The position numbers and the translations under genes are program-made. Shown in pieces: positions 17,690-25,868 of a stretch of DNA of 37,532 bases. The notes below the pieces were generated by a model. That model was given only the letters and a program-made list of their open reading frames with translations, was not told the origin of the DNA and made no database searches. The first letter of the stretch is position 1, and the number at the start of each line of letters is the position of its first letter. Source of the DNA: an uncultured Bacteroidales bacterium (GTDB taxonomy: Bacteria; Bacteroidota; Bacteroidia; Bacteroidales; UBA932); contig CAMYYI010000021.1 in NCBI GenBank assembly GCA_947303465.1, positions 1 to 37,532 on the forward strand, in the 5' to 3' direction.

Positions 17690-18715
17690 ATGAAAAAATT
17701 TTTATTTGTATTTGTCGCTGTTCTGGCCTCCCTTGTTTCCTGCCAGAATGCCGAGAATCTGACAGTTGAGGTTACTCCTGAAGTTAAGGGCGTTCCCATG
17801 ACTCTTAAAGCTTCCATCAAGGGAGATTTCGGAACAAAAGTTACCTATAACCCGGGAGAGCCTACAGGGCTTAAGGTGGATTGGGACGCAACTGAGACCA
17901 TTTCTGTGGTTACATTGACCGGATCCGGTCAGTTCTTATCCTCAGATACATTTACTTCCACCGGAGTTGCAGGCCGCCCAGAGGCGGAGTTTACCGGTAC
18001 GTTCACTGGTGGAGCAACTCCTGCACAGGTTTTGGTTATTTATCCTGCTTTGGAACAGTATTCATCCGGCTATTATGGCACGCCTGAGTACACTACTTAT
18101 CTCGGAACTACAAGCAGATTACTTTCGGGTATTTATAATGATGGAGCAGATATATATGCTGACTCTCATTTATCTTGGTTCACGCAGACAGCTGATAACA
18201 GCACCAGCCATCTGCAGAATGTTATGTTGATGGTCGGGGCTGCAGATATCGATGACATTAAAACCGGTGTCCTGACCACAACCCTTGAGAATCAATTATC
18301 CATTATCAAAATCAAGTGCACATTTAATGAGTTATGGCAAGTAGGGCGGACAATTAATTCTATTACTATTGACTCCAAGGATGCCTCCGATAAAAATAAG
18401 AGTGTTTTCCATTCAACCCTGGTCACATGGGATTACATTAATCTGACATCTTCTCCTCTCAGCCTGCAAGGTTCTAGCACGGTGCACGAAACTGCTATTA
18501 AGGCAGATTTCGTCGTTCCCGAGTCTCGAATGGCGACATTATATCTACCCGTACTGTTCAAAGGCAAGAATGTTGCTACGGATTACTGGAATATTACTGT
18601 TCAGTTAGACATCTCTGGTACCCCCTCCGACCGTCCTGTGATAAAGAAGACCTTCGCATCTGACAAAACCTTTGAAAGAGGGAAGATGTACACCGTCTCT
18701 GTGGACGTTGATTAA
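17690..18715 (+). CDS. Fimbrillin-like lipoprotein
   Basis: 341 residues from ATG 17690, which has a strong Shine-Dalgarno (AAAAGGAGGAAAGG) immediately upstream; a longer reading frame beginning at 17591 would overlap the small peptide ORF and hide the signal peptide, so I reject it. The type II signal is MKKFLFVFVAVLASLVSC (Cys18). The mature part shows the pattern of Bacteroidales fimbrillin-type adhesins: a W-x-x-x-E-x-I-S-V-V segment early (about residue 60-75), AEFTGTFTGG, a long beta-rich body, and an end reading FERGKMYTVSVDVD, like the final donor-type strand region of FimA/Mfa-superfamily subunits. Probably a cell-surface stalk or adhesin subunit. It is followed by a clear terminator, so it is transcribed with the small peptide alone. 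Confidence 0.75.
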   Translation: MKKFLFVFVAVLASLVSCQNAENLTVEVTPEVKGVPMTLKASIKGDFGTKVTYNPGEPTGLKVDWDATETISVVTLTGSGQFLSSDTFTSTGVAGRPEAEFTGTFTGGATPAQVLVIYPALEQYSSGYYGTPEYTTYLGTTSRLLSGIYNDGADIYADSHLSWFTQTADNSTSHLQNVMLMVGAADIDDIKTGVLTTTLENQLSIIKIKCTFNELWQVGRTINSITIDSKDASDKNKSVFHSTLVTWDYINLTSSPLSLQGSSTVHETAIKADFVVPESRMATLYLPVLFKGKNVATDYWNITVQLDISGTPSDRPVIKKTFASDKTFERGKMYTVSVDVD

Positions 18716-18756
18716 TGGATTCCTGGGTCCTGAAACAGGACAAAAGACAAGAAAAA

Positions 18757-18780
18757 GGCCACAGCGATGTGGTCTTTTTT
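18757..18780 (+). terminator. Rho-independent terminator of the fimbrillin-like gene
   Basis: GGCCACA pairs with TGTGGTC (one G-T wobble) around a GCGA tetraloop of the GNRA type, followed by six T. It begins 42 bp after the lipoprotein stop. Confidence 0.85.
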
Positions 18781-18806
18781 GCGTTTGGGATGATTACAAC
18801 TTGTAC

Positions 18807-19737
18807 CTATCCTATTTCTTCTCCCAATAGATGGTTTACTTCCTTATCAAAGTCTGAGACTATTCTTTGCGCCTTGTTGAATGCTTCATATTCCTCTTCG
18901 GCTTTGCGCTGGGCATCTTCATGAGAGATTTGTCCTTTGCTGCGGTCTGGAAGGATCTGAAAACGCCTGAACGCAAGGAACTCATTTACACTTGCAGCGA
19001 ACTGCTCCATGGTGAAGGTGTTCTCGTTTTCAATGAGGTCTTCAATGTAATCAAAGTATCCGGTAACTGCTCTTTCCAGTCGCTTGATATCTTTTTCCGG
19101 TAAATAGTTTTTTGCTACCGACACATCAGATTTCCGCTGCCGTCTTTCCTGTGATTGCATAGTGGAACTTGTTCTGTATCATGGCGTAGAAGTCCTTTGT
19201 GGTTGGAGCCGTACGGTCATAGTCGATACTGCATTCAGCATAGATATCAGTAATCTGCTACCATATTCTGCGCTCACTTGCACGGATGGAACGGACACGT
19301 TCTAATAATTCACGGAAAAAGTCCTTGCCGAAAAGAGCTCCGCCATCCTTCATCCGGCGGTCATCCAGCACAAATCCCTTCTTGATGTACTCTTTTAAGA
19401 TGCCAGTTGCCCAGATGCGGAATGCTGTAGCTCTTGCCGATGAAACACGGTAGCCGACGGCGATGATGGCATCCAGGTTATAATACATGATTATTTCATC
19501 AGATATGCCCCTGGCGCCACTCTGAGCGGTATTCAAAAATTCTTTGATTACCGTAGACCGATCTAATTCCCCTGTCTCGAATATCTTTCCCAGATGATAG
19601 GAAATGTTTTGAACGGTACAGCCAAACAAGGAAGACATGGCTTTTTGCGAGGCCCAGATAGTCTCATCAACCAAAACCACGTCCACCTTGACATCCTCCG
19701 TTGGTGTATCATAGATAAGCAAATGAAAATCTTTCAT
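18807..19737 (-). pseudogene. rhuM: RhuM family virulence protein, disrupted
   Basis: Two fragments of one RhuM-like gene on the minus strand. The N-terminal part (from ATG 19737) reads MKDFHLLIYDT... through YYNLDAIIAVGYRVSS and ends RASERRIW at an in-frame TAG near 19258. Translation beyond the TAG continues in the same frame as QITDIYAECSIDYD and HYAITGKTAAE, the known continuation. The frame then shifts and the family end resumes (KSDVSVAKNYL... to 18807). About 25-30 residues usually found between TAAE and KSDV (with the NRADH and MGLTTWK signatures) are missing. RhuM-family proteins are often near mobile or pathogenicity regions; their function is unclear. The gene has both a nonsense codon and a frame-breaking deletion, so it is dead. 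Confidence 0.85.
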
Positions 19738-19778
19738 GGCCTCATCGTTTCCCCACACAGATAACACAAAGAAAAGCC

Positions 19779-19816
19779 AAAACCAAGAGACTACAAGCTT
19801 GTAATCCCTTGGTTTT
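19779..19816. repeat. 38-bp imperfect palindrome upstream of rhuM pseudogene
   Basis: AAAACCAAG at the left end pairs with CTTGGTTTT at the right, and the centre TACAAGCTTGTA is a perfect palindrome; 17 of 19 positions pair. It has A and T runs outside the stem on either side, so it could act as a bidirectional terminator or be the end of a lost mobile element. Confidence 0.6.
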
Positions 19817-19873
19817 GCAGATGGATTTTCATCTATATCCCTAATACAGTTTGTGTAAACGTAGTATAATTAG

Positions 19874-19894
19874 ATTCCCGGTCAAGCCGGGAAT
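19874..19894. repeat. Short dispersed-type palindrome ATTCCCGG/CCGGGAAT
   Basis: Perfect 8-bp arms around TCAAG, within a sequence ending GGGAATGACGA. This resembles intergenic palindromic repeats found scattered in many bacterial genomes. It lies 20 bp upstream of the -7 box for the gene at 19945. I see only one copy in this window. Confidence 0.55.
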
Positions 19895-19914
19895 GACGAT
19901 TCCAAAAATATTAC

Positions 19915-19922
19915 TATCTTTG
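19915..19922 (+). promoter_or_regulatory. -7 promoter element of the small gene-dacB pair
   Basis: Reads TATCTTTG, a full match to TAnnTTTG, 22 bases before the ATG at 19945. Confidence 0.6.
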
Positions 19923-19944
19923 CGTCGGTTTAAATCAGAACAAC

Positions 19945-20217
19945 ATGAATCTTAGAGACATCAAGAAGGACATAGATTACGTCCTGAGCGCTTTTATCGA
20001 GGATTGCTCCCTTGTGGCCGCAGTTAATTCCAAGGTTAGTGAAGAGAAGGCTTCCGCGCTGATGGAAGAGGCCGTAGACTTGTACAATGAGCTCCGTGAC
20101 AAAGTTGGCCAGGTGGAGGGAAATGCCCGCCAGTACTACAACTCACTCCGCAAGGAGGTCCTTGAGAAGACGGACGCCCTGTACGAGAAACTTTCTGCTG
20201 CCGTAAAGAAGGCTTGA
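19945..20217 (+). CDS. Small conserved helical protein of unknown function
   Basis: 90 residues, almost entirely helical with heptad-like Leu/Val/Ala spacing (VSEEKASALMEEAVDLYNEL). No signal peptide or membrane helix, so cytoplasmic. The composition and length resemble a family of small uncharacterised Bacteroidetes proteins, but I cannot name it. It has its own full-consensus promoter element and its stop overlaps the dacB TTG start (TTGA), so it is coupled to a peptidoglycan enzyme; a link between the two functions is only inferred from that. Confidence 0.8.
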   Translation: MNLRDIKKDIDYVLSAFIEDCSLVAAVNSKVSEEKASALMEEAVDLYNELRDKVGQVEGNARQYYNSLRKEVLEKTDALYEKLSAAVKKA

Positions 20218-21731
20218 AAGCTTTAAACAGGATATTTGCGCTGGCCGCCCTGCTCGTTCCGCTGAGCCTGGGAGCGGCCCAGAGAGACACCCAGACGCAG
20301 AAGCTCGTCTCCGGTTATGCCCGGAAAGAGCCTCTGCGTTCCGGTATTTTTGGAGTGCTTGCCATGCGCGGGGCAGATACCCTCGCCCAGTACAACAGGT
20401 CTCTCAAGATGGTCCCGGCTTCAAACGTGAAGCTGCTTACTACCGGCCTGGCGCTTAACCGCCTGGGCCCGGAAATGCGATTCGAGACGATCCTTGCCCA
20501 TACTGGATCATTGAGTGACGGTGTGCTGGAAGGCGATTTGTACATAGTGGGAAGGGGAGACCCGACCACTGCTTCCAGTTCCCTGTGTGCGGATTCACTG
20601 TCCGTGACTTTTTCCCGCTGGAAGGCATTGCTGGAAGCCAAAGGAATAAAAAGCATAAAGGGGAAGGTGATAGGGGACCCCCGCTTTTTCAAGCGCCCTT
20701 CCCATGGCATGTCTTGGCAGTTGGAAGACATAGGTTACAACTACGGCGCCGGACCTGCCGGTCTCAACTTCTTCGAAAACTCCCAGGTGTTTTCCCTGCG
20801 CGCCGGTCAGCTTGGTAATCCTCCGGTAATCAGCACATTGTATCCGGATACCCCCTGGATGTATTATGTCAACTCTGCAGTCACCGGACCTTCAGGTACC
20901 GGTAACACGGTGTACTATATCAATACCGGATTCGGGCCCTTCGGTGAATTTCAGGGTAGTTTTCCGGTAGACCGCAGGGAGACAAAGCTGGAGTGCTCAA
21001 ATCCGTTCGGCGCATATACTTGTGCCTATTTCTTCCATAACTACCTGCTATGCAACGGTATAAGCGTTGAGGGAGGTTATGCTGACATATCCCCGCAAGG
21101 CGTGGTGCGCAGCGACCTTTTGTTTTCCGATATGGGCTCTCCTGCCAAAGCCGGATCGGAACTGACAATCATAGGCTCATGCAAGTCTCCTGAGCTTTGG
21201 CGCATAGTCAAGGATACCAACTACGACAGCGACAACTTCTACGCGGAGACCTTGTTCAATATGCTGTCTTTCAGCGTTTACGGGCATGCCGACAGGGACA
21301 GTTCGGCCCTTGCTGCATACGAATTGTTGAACGGCCTTGGACTGCATACAGAGAATACCTGCCGCCTGATAGATGGCAGCGGACTGTCGCGCAAGAATTA
21401 TGTTTCTCCGGAATTCTTCGTGCGCTTCCTGAAGAAAATGTACTCTTGCCCGGTGAGGGATTATTATCTGGAATCACTGCCCTCTCCCGGCAGCAAGAGT
21501 ACGTTGAAAAACCGTATGCGCACGGCTTCCGGAGATGTCAAGGCGAGGATCAAGATGAAGAGCGGCTCCATGAACGGGGTTTTATGCCTGAGTGGATACA
21601 TCCTTTCGCCGGACGGCGACCGCTCCAAGACCATTGTCTTCTCCATTCTGACCAACAACGTCACTGCCGGCCCCTCCACCGTCGGTCCAATCCTGGACGA
21701 CATTATCCTTTCCCTCGCCCTGGAACCGTAA
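20214..21731 (+). CDS. dacB: D-alanyl-D-alanine carboxypeptidase/endopeptidase (PBP4 type, family S13)
   Basis: 505 residues. A periplasmic low-molecular-mass penicillin-binding protein that trims the terminal D-Ala of stem peptides and cuts D-Ala-mDAP cross-links. It has a Sec signal peptide (hydrophobic run ALAALLVPLSLGAAQ). The SxxK motif is S70-N-V-K73 in VPASNVKLLTTG; the second motif is S-x-N in DSDNFYAE; the third is K-S-G in KMKSGSMNG. The large insertion domain between the first and second motifs is typical of family S13. The start is TTG in a TTGA overlap with the upstream small gene; no ATG exists before the signal peptide. It is followed by the left inverted repeat. Confidence 0.93.
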   Translation: MKALNRIFALAALLVPLSLGAAQRDTQTQKLVSGYARKEPLRSGIFGVLAMRGADTLAQYNRSLKMVPASNVKLLTTGLALNRLGPEMRFETILAHTGSLSDGVLEGDLYIVGRGDPTTASSSLCADSLSVTFSRWKALLEAKGIKSIKGKVIGDPRFFKRPSHGMSWQLEDIGYNYGAGPAGLNFFENSQVFSLRAGQLGNPPVISTLYPDTPWMYYVNSAVTGPSGTGNTVYYINTGFGPFGEFQGSFPVDRRETKLECSNPFGAYTCAYFFHNYLLCNGISVEGGYADISPQGVVRSDLLFSDMGSPAKAGSELTIIGSCKSPELWRIVKDTNYDSDNFYAETLFNMLSFSVYGHADRDSSALAAYELLNGLGLHTENTCRLIDGSGLSRKNYVSPEFFVRFLKKMYSCPVRDYYLESLPSPGSKSTLKNRMRTASGDVKARIKMKSGSMNGVLCLSGYILSPDGDRSKTIVFSILTNNVTAGPSTVGPILDDIILSLALEP

Positions 21732-21773
21732 GGGCGACAATGCATCTTCGGTACCCGGCCATTTTACCCGCTC

Positions 21774-21795
21774 GCCGGCAGCCACAGCCGGCTAC
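21774..21795 (-). repeat. REP-like hairpin with GTAG head, left copy
   Basis: On the minus strand it reads GTAGCCGG, a short loop, then CCGGC. GTAG at the foot of a GC-rich hairpin is the mark of REP sequences recognised by RAYT transposases. It differs from the right copies at three positions. Confidence 0.55.
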
Positions 21796-22004
21796 ATCCA
21801 ATCCTCGCTTCACTGCGGCTGAGTAACGCCGGCCGTGGCTGCCGGTCTCGCTGAGGCAACTGGCGGGCGACAATGCCTTTTCGGTACCAGCAAGTGACAG
21901 AAACGGCACCTGAAGGCCAATAGTGTCATTCACCCCCGGGAAGTTGGTGGGGGTCAGTGACGTTTTCCCCCGCAGAAGTCAATTAGTGTCATTTGCGAAT
22001 ACCG
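21774..22004 (-). repeat. Left arm of a 232-bp inverted repeat pair
   Basis: The reverse complement of this stretch aligns with 25869-26100 with about 21 differences and one 1-base gap, roughly 91% identity by hand alignment. It contains a 12-bp stem (21781-21792 with 21828-21839) and a second hairpin of ACCCCC and GGGGGT arms near 21931-21954. The stretch 21732-22025 holds no gene: it is dacB tail, this repeat, and the promoter of the C69 peptidase. Confidence 0.9.
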
Positions 22005-22013
22005 GAAATTCGC

Positions 22014-22021
22014 TATCTTTA
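22014..22021 (+). promoter_or_regulatory. -7-like element of the C69 peptidase gene
   Basis: Reads TATCTTTA, one mismatch from TAnnTTTG, only 4 bases before the ATG at 22026. If used, the mRNA would be leaderless. Confidence 0.45.
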
Positions 22022-22025
22022 GAGC

Positions 22026-23567
22026 ATGAAACGATATCTCATACTGGCAGCCCTGTTGCTGCAATGCATTTATTTCACCAATGCCCAGGAGTTTGACGGC
22101 CAGAGTTGTACAAGCATTATGGTCGGCCGCCTGGCGTCCACCGACGGATCCGTGATTACCTCCCACACATGCGACGGCCGCTATCGCACTTGGGTAAAGA
22201 TAGAACCGGCTGCGGACCACGGGGCAGGGACTATGCATGCTGTACTCCGCGGGACCATGAAAACCACCTCCCCGTCCGACACCACGGGAGTGAAGCTGAT
22301 GGGAGAAATTCCTGAGGCCTCACATACCTACGCCTATCTCAATACGGCATACCCCTGCCTGAATGAGAAGCAGCTGGCGATAGGGGAAACCACTTTCAGC
22401 GGCCCTGACACATTGGTTAATTCCGCCGGGCTCTTTACCATAGAAGAGCTGGAGAGGGTTGCCCTTCAGCGTTGCTCCACCGCCCGCGAAGCAATCAGGG
22501 TCATGGGCTCGCTGGCAGAGCGCTACGGTTACGGAGACGAAGGGGAATGCCTGACGGTTGCAGATAAGAACGAGGTCTGGCAATTCGAAATCCTGGGTGC
22601 CGGCAAGCAGAAGATCGGCGCGGTATGGGCGGCCCGTCGTGTTCCGGACGACCATGTGGCTGTATCTGCGAACATACCCCGAATCGGCCGTATAGATCGT
22701 AAGGACAAGGATATTATGGCATCGGCGAACGTCGAAAAAGTGGCCCTCGAGAACGGATTATGGGACGGTAAAGGAGAGTTCATCTTTTGGAAGGCCTTCA
22801 ATTCCGACTATGGCCAGGGGAAGAATTTCAGCGATCGTGAGTTCTTCATTCTCAATTACTTCGCGCCGTCGCTCGGGTTGCGTTACGATATGGACGAGTT
22901 GCCGTTTTCCGTAAAACCGGAAAAACCTGTCGACCTCCGGGAAGTAACAGCGTTATTTCGCGAAACATACGAGGGGACCGATTTCGACATGACCCGCAAA
23001 GTGCTTATGTCGCGACCGGCGAATAAACAGCATCCTGCAGATACGATAGTCAGTCCCGTTGCCAATCCGTGGTTGACCACGAACATGCGTAACACTCTTA
23101 ATACCCTTGCCCCGGGGACAGTAGAGTTCAGGCGGACCGTGGCCGTTGCATGGTGTGCATATTCTCACGTGATACAGCTTCGCAACTGGCTGCCGGACAG
23201 CATAGGAGGTGTATGCTGGCTGTCCCTCGACAATCCGGCCCAGAGTCCGCGGATCCCGGTATTCTGCGGAACCACCACCATGCCGGAGGCTTATTCCAGG
23301 TGTGGCCAGAAGGAGTATATTCCCGACTGCGCGTTATGGCAGTTCCGCCGCGCCAACAAACTTGCTACAGTGGCATGGCAGAGCACGAAAGAGAAGTTTA
23401 ACAAGGAAGTGCTTGATGTTGAAGAGCTGGCCATCAGCGGATTACCGGAGTCGGGCGTGCCTTCGGCGGTCCTGGATGCCTATACAAGATACATATACGA
23501 AGAAGCCCTCCGCCGCTGGCAGGGGCTCGAAGCTTCGCTGTGGAGCTATTTCGGAATGGGATTCTGA
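22026..23567 (+). CDS. Dipeptidase, peptidase family C69
   Basis: 513 residues. A secreted N-terminal-nucleophile dipeptidase of the PepD/C69 (formerly U34) type. A Sec signal peptide (MKRYLILAALLLQCIYFTNA) precedes EFDGQSCTSIMVG, where Cys28 is the expected autoprocessed nucleophile. Family motifs seen include SVITSHTCDGR, LAIGETTFSG, GLFTIEELERVALQRCSTAREAI and DKNEVWQFEILG, then PRIG. C69 enzymes release dipeptides from short peptides, so it probably feeds on peptides in the periplasm. It lies just inside the left inverted repeat and is convergent with the serpin, with only 2 bp between the two stop codons. Confidence 0.92.
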   Translation: MKRYLILAALLLQCIYFTNAQEFDGQSCTSIMVGRLASTDGSVITSHTCDGRYRTWVKIEPAADHGAGTMHAVLRGTMKTTSPSDTTGVKLMGEIPEASHTYAYLNTAYPCLNEKQLAIGETTFSGPDTLVNSAGLFTIEELERVALQRCSTAREAIRVMGSLAERYGYGDEGECLTVADKNEVWQFEILGAGKQKIGAVWAARRVPDDHVAVSANIPRIGRIDRKDKDIMASANVEKVALENGLWDGKGEFIFWKAFNSDYGQGKNFSDREFFILNYFAPSLGLRYDMDELPFSVKPEKPVDLREVTALFRETYEGTDFDMTRKVLMSRPANKQHPADTIVSPVANPWLTTNMRNTLNTLAPGTVEFRRTVAVAWCAYSHVIQLRNWLPDSIGGVCWLSLDNPAQSPRIPVFCGTTTMPEAYSRCGQKEYIPDCALWQFRRANKLATVAWQSTKEKFNKEVLDVEELAISGLPESGVPSAVLDAYTRYIYEEALRRWQGLEASLWSYFGMGF

Positions 23568-23569
23568 AT

Positions 23570-24865
23570 TTAGCGTCCGGCGTAGACTCCCTCGAACAGG
23601 ATAGCGCCAGAAGTCCTTTCGGCTATCACATATACGAATGGATGGTCGGCGAAGAAATCCACTATTTTGGGAATTCCGGGCATGGCGCTGGCCTTGTCCA
23701 TTATGACGGCGGTTACGGCAGCCGCCTCAGTGCCCCATTCCGCCACGGAAATCTTGGCTTTCTGAATAATATTGCTGATCCAGAAATAATAGCCGTCGTG
23801 GGGAATGAACATCGAGTCGAATTCTGCAACTTGCGGAATGAACGCCTTTTTGATTCCCAGATTAGTCATGGTCTCGACGAGTCCGAACTTTGACTCACAT
23901 TCGAACTTGGGTAAACGGAGATTAATCAGAGTATGATTGTTCATGGAGTTCATAATCTCGGCCCAGTTCTCTGAAACGAGTTGCTTCACCAGCTTGGAGG
24001 CTCCATCTTTACCCTTCTCGTCCGGGAGCAGGATATACATCGCAAAATTCCCTCCGGCATAAGGAATAGCAACAACGCTGTAGCCATTGCGCTTGGCATA
24101 AGGCAGGTTCTGCGAGGTCCTCATCATATCCGCCTTTGCCTTGCCGCCGCCGTCTTTGTAGAAAGTTTCGTTCTTCATCGTGGCATCCTCAAAGAACATG
24201 GCGCCATGCTCGCCTTCGGCCCATTTGGCCTTGAAATAGAGGGCGTTCATTATAGCCGCCACAAAATCATCGGAGATGTCATCCTTGCTCAGGAAGGGCT
24301 TGATAAGTCCGTTGGTATTGCGGGCGGCCCACTCGTTTATGCGGTCTACGACATCCTGGATATCCGCAGGATCTATATACTCCACCGGAGCATAGTAGGT
24401 CTCGTTCATTATCTTTTTGAACCCATCCTGCACCGGAAAGTCTTTCAGCGCCAGCATGGCATCCGTGAGCTTCAAAGTCACATCCTTGTCCAGGGCAGGC
24501 AGCTGGTTAAGCAACAGGTTGCAGTAGGTGTTCAGAGCGTTCAGGTCCGTACCGTAACCGAGTGTCGAGATTATTTCTTCTGCAGTCTGACCGGAAGCTC
24601 CGTTGACCGTCATGGCCAAGGCGTACTGGAGACTGAGCGGAGAGAATATTAGGTTATCCGTCCCACTCTTGCACAAATCTGCCAAACAATTGAAAGCAAA
24701 CGCATTACCAGAATTAACATAGGCCTGCTGCTCTTTGGTAAGAGTTACCTTGGTCAGGTTCGCCACGGGGTCCGGGGAACTGATGTCGATGGGGTTATCC
24801 ACATTAAGACTGATGTCGCATGAGGCCAGCGCTACAAGGGCCAGAACAAAGATGAGACGTTTCAT
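23570..24865 (-). CDS. Lipoprotein serpin (serine protease inhibitor)
   Basis: 431 residues. The type II signal peptide ends at Cys16 (MKRLIFVLALVALASC), so the inhibitor is anchored to a membrane, probably exposed on the cell surface. The body has serpin signatures: NLIFSPLSLQYALAMTVNGA, ALYFKAKWAE, and the C-terminal HPFVYVIAERTSGAILFEG. The reactive-centre loop hinge is GTEAAAVTA from Gly378 (P15), an inhibitory-type hinge of small residues. Counting gives Ala392 as P1 and Ser393 as P1', which would suit elastase-like proteases. Other Bacteroidales serpins (miropin of Tannerella) inhibit host and self proteases. A TAATTTTG -7 element lies about 50 bp upstream. Confidence 0.95.
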   Translation of the reverse strand: MKRLIFVLALVALASCDISLNVDNPIDISSPDPVANLTKVTLTKEQQAYVNSGNAFAFNCLADLCKSGTDNLIFSPLSLQYALAMTVNGASGQTAEEIISTLGYGTDLNALNTYCNLLLNQLPALDKDVTLKLTDAMLALKDFPVQDGFKKIMNETYYAPVEYIDPADIQDVVDRINEWAARNTNGLIKPFLSKDDISDDFVAAIMNALYFKAKWAEGEHGAMFFEDATMKNETFYKDGGGKAKADMMRTSQNLPYAKRNGYSVVAIPYAGGNFAMYILLPDEKGKDGASKLVKQLVSENWAEIMNSMNNHTLINLRLPKFECESKFGLVETMTNLGIKKAFIPQVAEFDSMFIPHDGYYFWISNIIQKAKISVAEWGTEAAAVTAVIMDKASAMPGIPKIVDFFADHPFVYVIAERTSGAILFEGVYAGR

Positions 24866-24917
24866 AATACGCGTTAGTTACACTGGGTAAACACCCTATT
24901 GTTGCCAATCTTGCATG

Positions 24918-24925
24918 CAAAATTA
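24918..24925 (-). promoter_or_regulatory. -7 promoter element of the serpin
   Basis: Reads TAATTTTG on the minus strand, a full match to TAnnTTTG, 52 bases before the serpin ATG. It overlaps the region of the divergent transposase promoter, so the two may interfere. Confidence 0.5.
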
Positions 24926-24936
24926 GGAAATAATAC

Positions 24937-24944
24937 TATATTTG
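24937..24944 (+). promoter_or_regulatory. -7 promoter element of the Y1 transposase gene
   Basis: Reads TATATTTG, a full match to TAnnTTTG, 19 bases before the ATG. A TTGC at 24911-24914 with a 22-base gap may be the -33 element. Confidence 0.55.
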
Positions 24945-24963
24945 GGAAACTAACTTAAATTTT

Positions 24964-25830
24964 ATGGAAACTGAATTAGTGAACAATTACTGGCACGTCT
25001 ATTCTGACGGCAAACAGGCGGACATCCCGTTCTATTCCGATGAAGACAAAGTTTACGCAATGAACTCCGTGGCTATAGTGGCATTTGCCGCTGGTGTCCG
25101 GGTGCTATGTGTCACTGTTAACGACACCCATCTGCATGTTGTGGTTTATGGTGTGGACGGAGAAAAGTTTAAAGATGAATTGCGACGGCGCTTGATAGTT
25201 TATCTGAAACGGACAGGACATGGCGCCCGGATAGGAGACGGACTGTTCTTCTCTTGTGACAGCATAACGACAAGACGGGAGTTGCTCTCAAAGATTATTT
25301 ACACCTTTCGCAACTGCCTTGATTTCTATAAGAAGATGCCGTGGGAATACCGTTACGGAGTGGGGAATGTGTATTTTTCTGAGCGCTTTCTATCTGGGCA
25401 GGCGTTGGGCGAATTGTCCTACAGGCAACAACGGACTATTCTTCACACAAATGAGAGGATGCCGGAACATTGGCGGATAGACGAATACGGCATGCTTGTT
25501 CCCGCCAGCTTTATTGATGTACAACATGTTGAGAACCTGTTTGTTACACCGAAGGCGTTTCTCGCATTCCTATATGTGAGAAAAGAAGATGAACAGCTTA
25601 TGAAGCAGCAGTTGCACGGAAGATACCTTGAGGCGCGGAGGATTCAGGAAATGCGCAAACGAGGCAATGATCTCTCGAATAGCTATTATGGGAAGGGCCT
25701 CATGAGAGTAGATTTGAATAGCAGGTTACGAATAGCTTCCAAAATGTTGAAAGAGGGATTCGGAAGTAAAAGTGAAGGCTTCGCTAAAGCCTTGTATCTC
25801 AATCTGGAAGACCTGAAGACTCTGTTCTGA
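24964..25830 (+). CDS. IS200-like / REP-associated (RAYT) Y1 transposase
   Basis: 288 residues. The HUH motif is H56-L-H58 in VNDTHLHVVVYG, preceded by the usual beta strand. A downstream helix, reading IYTFRNCLDFYKKMPWEYR and followed by GVGNVYF, matches the Y1 family's tyrosine helix and the trailing P-x-x-Y-x-[WY]-G-x-x-x-x-Y-F pattern. The catalytic Tyr is one of those in this helix; I cannot say which. A ~130-residue helical C-terminal region follows, longer than in simple IS200 enzymes. It sits at the right end of the segment bounded by inverted repeats and is followed 40 bp later by GTAG-headed REP-like hairpins, which is the arrangement of a RAYT and its REP sequences. Its AT content is above that of its neighbours. 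Confidence 0.75.
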   Translation: METELVNNYWHVYSDGKQADIPFYSDEDKVYAMNSVAIVAFAAGVRVLCVTVNDTHLHVVVYGVDGEKFKDELRRRLIVYLKRTGHGARIGDGLFFSCDSITTRRELLSKIIYTFRNCLDFYKKMPWEYRYGVGNVYFSERFLSGQALGELSYRQQRTILHTNERMPEHWRIDEYGMLVPASFIDVQHVENLFVTPKAFLAFLYVRKEDEQLMKQQLHGRYLEARRIQEMRKRGNDLSNSYYGKGLMRVDLNSRLRIASKMLKEGFGSKSEGFAKALYLNLEDLKTLF

Positions 25831-25868
25831 CGACATGGCGGATAGTGAGTCGCCGGTATCCGCATATT

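Noticed and set aside
19738..19860. Possible coding extension upstream of rhuM (open frame of about 40 codons)
   Set aside because: It reads through the 38-bp palindrome and has no recognisable similarity; I take it as chance.
23981..24652. 223-residue plus-strand ORF inside the serpin gene
   Set aside because: Antisense shadow; the serpin reading on the minus strand has full family signatures.
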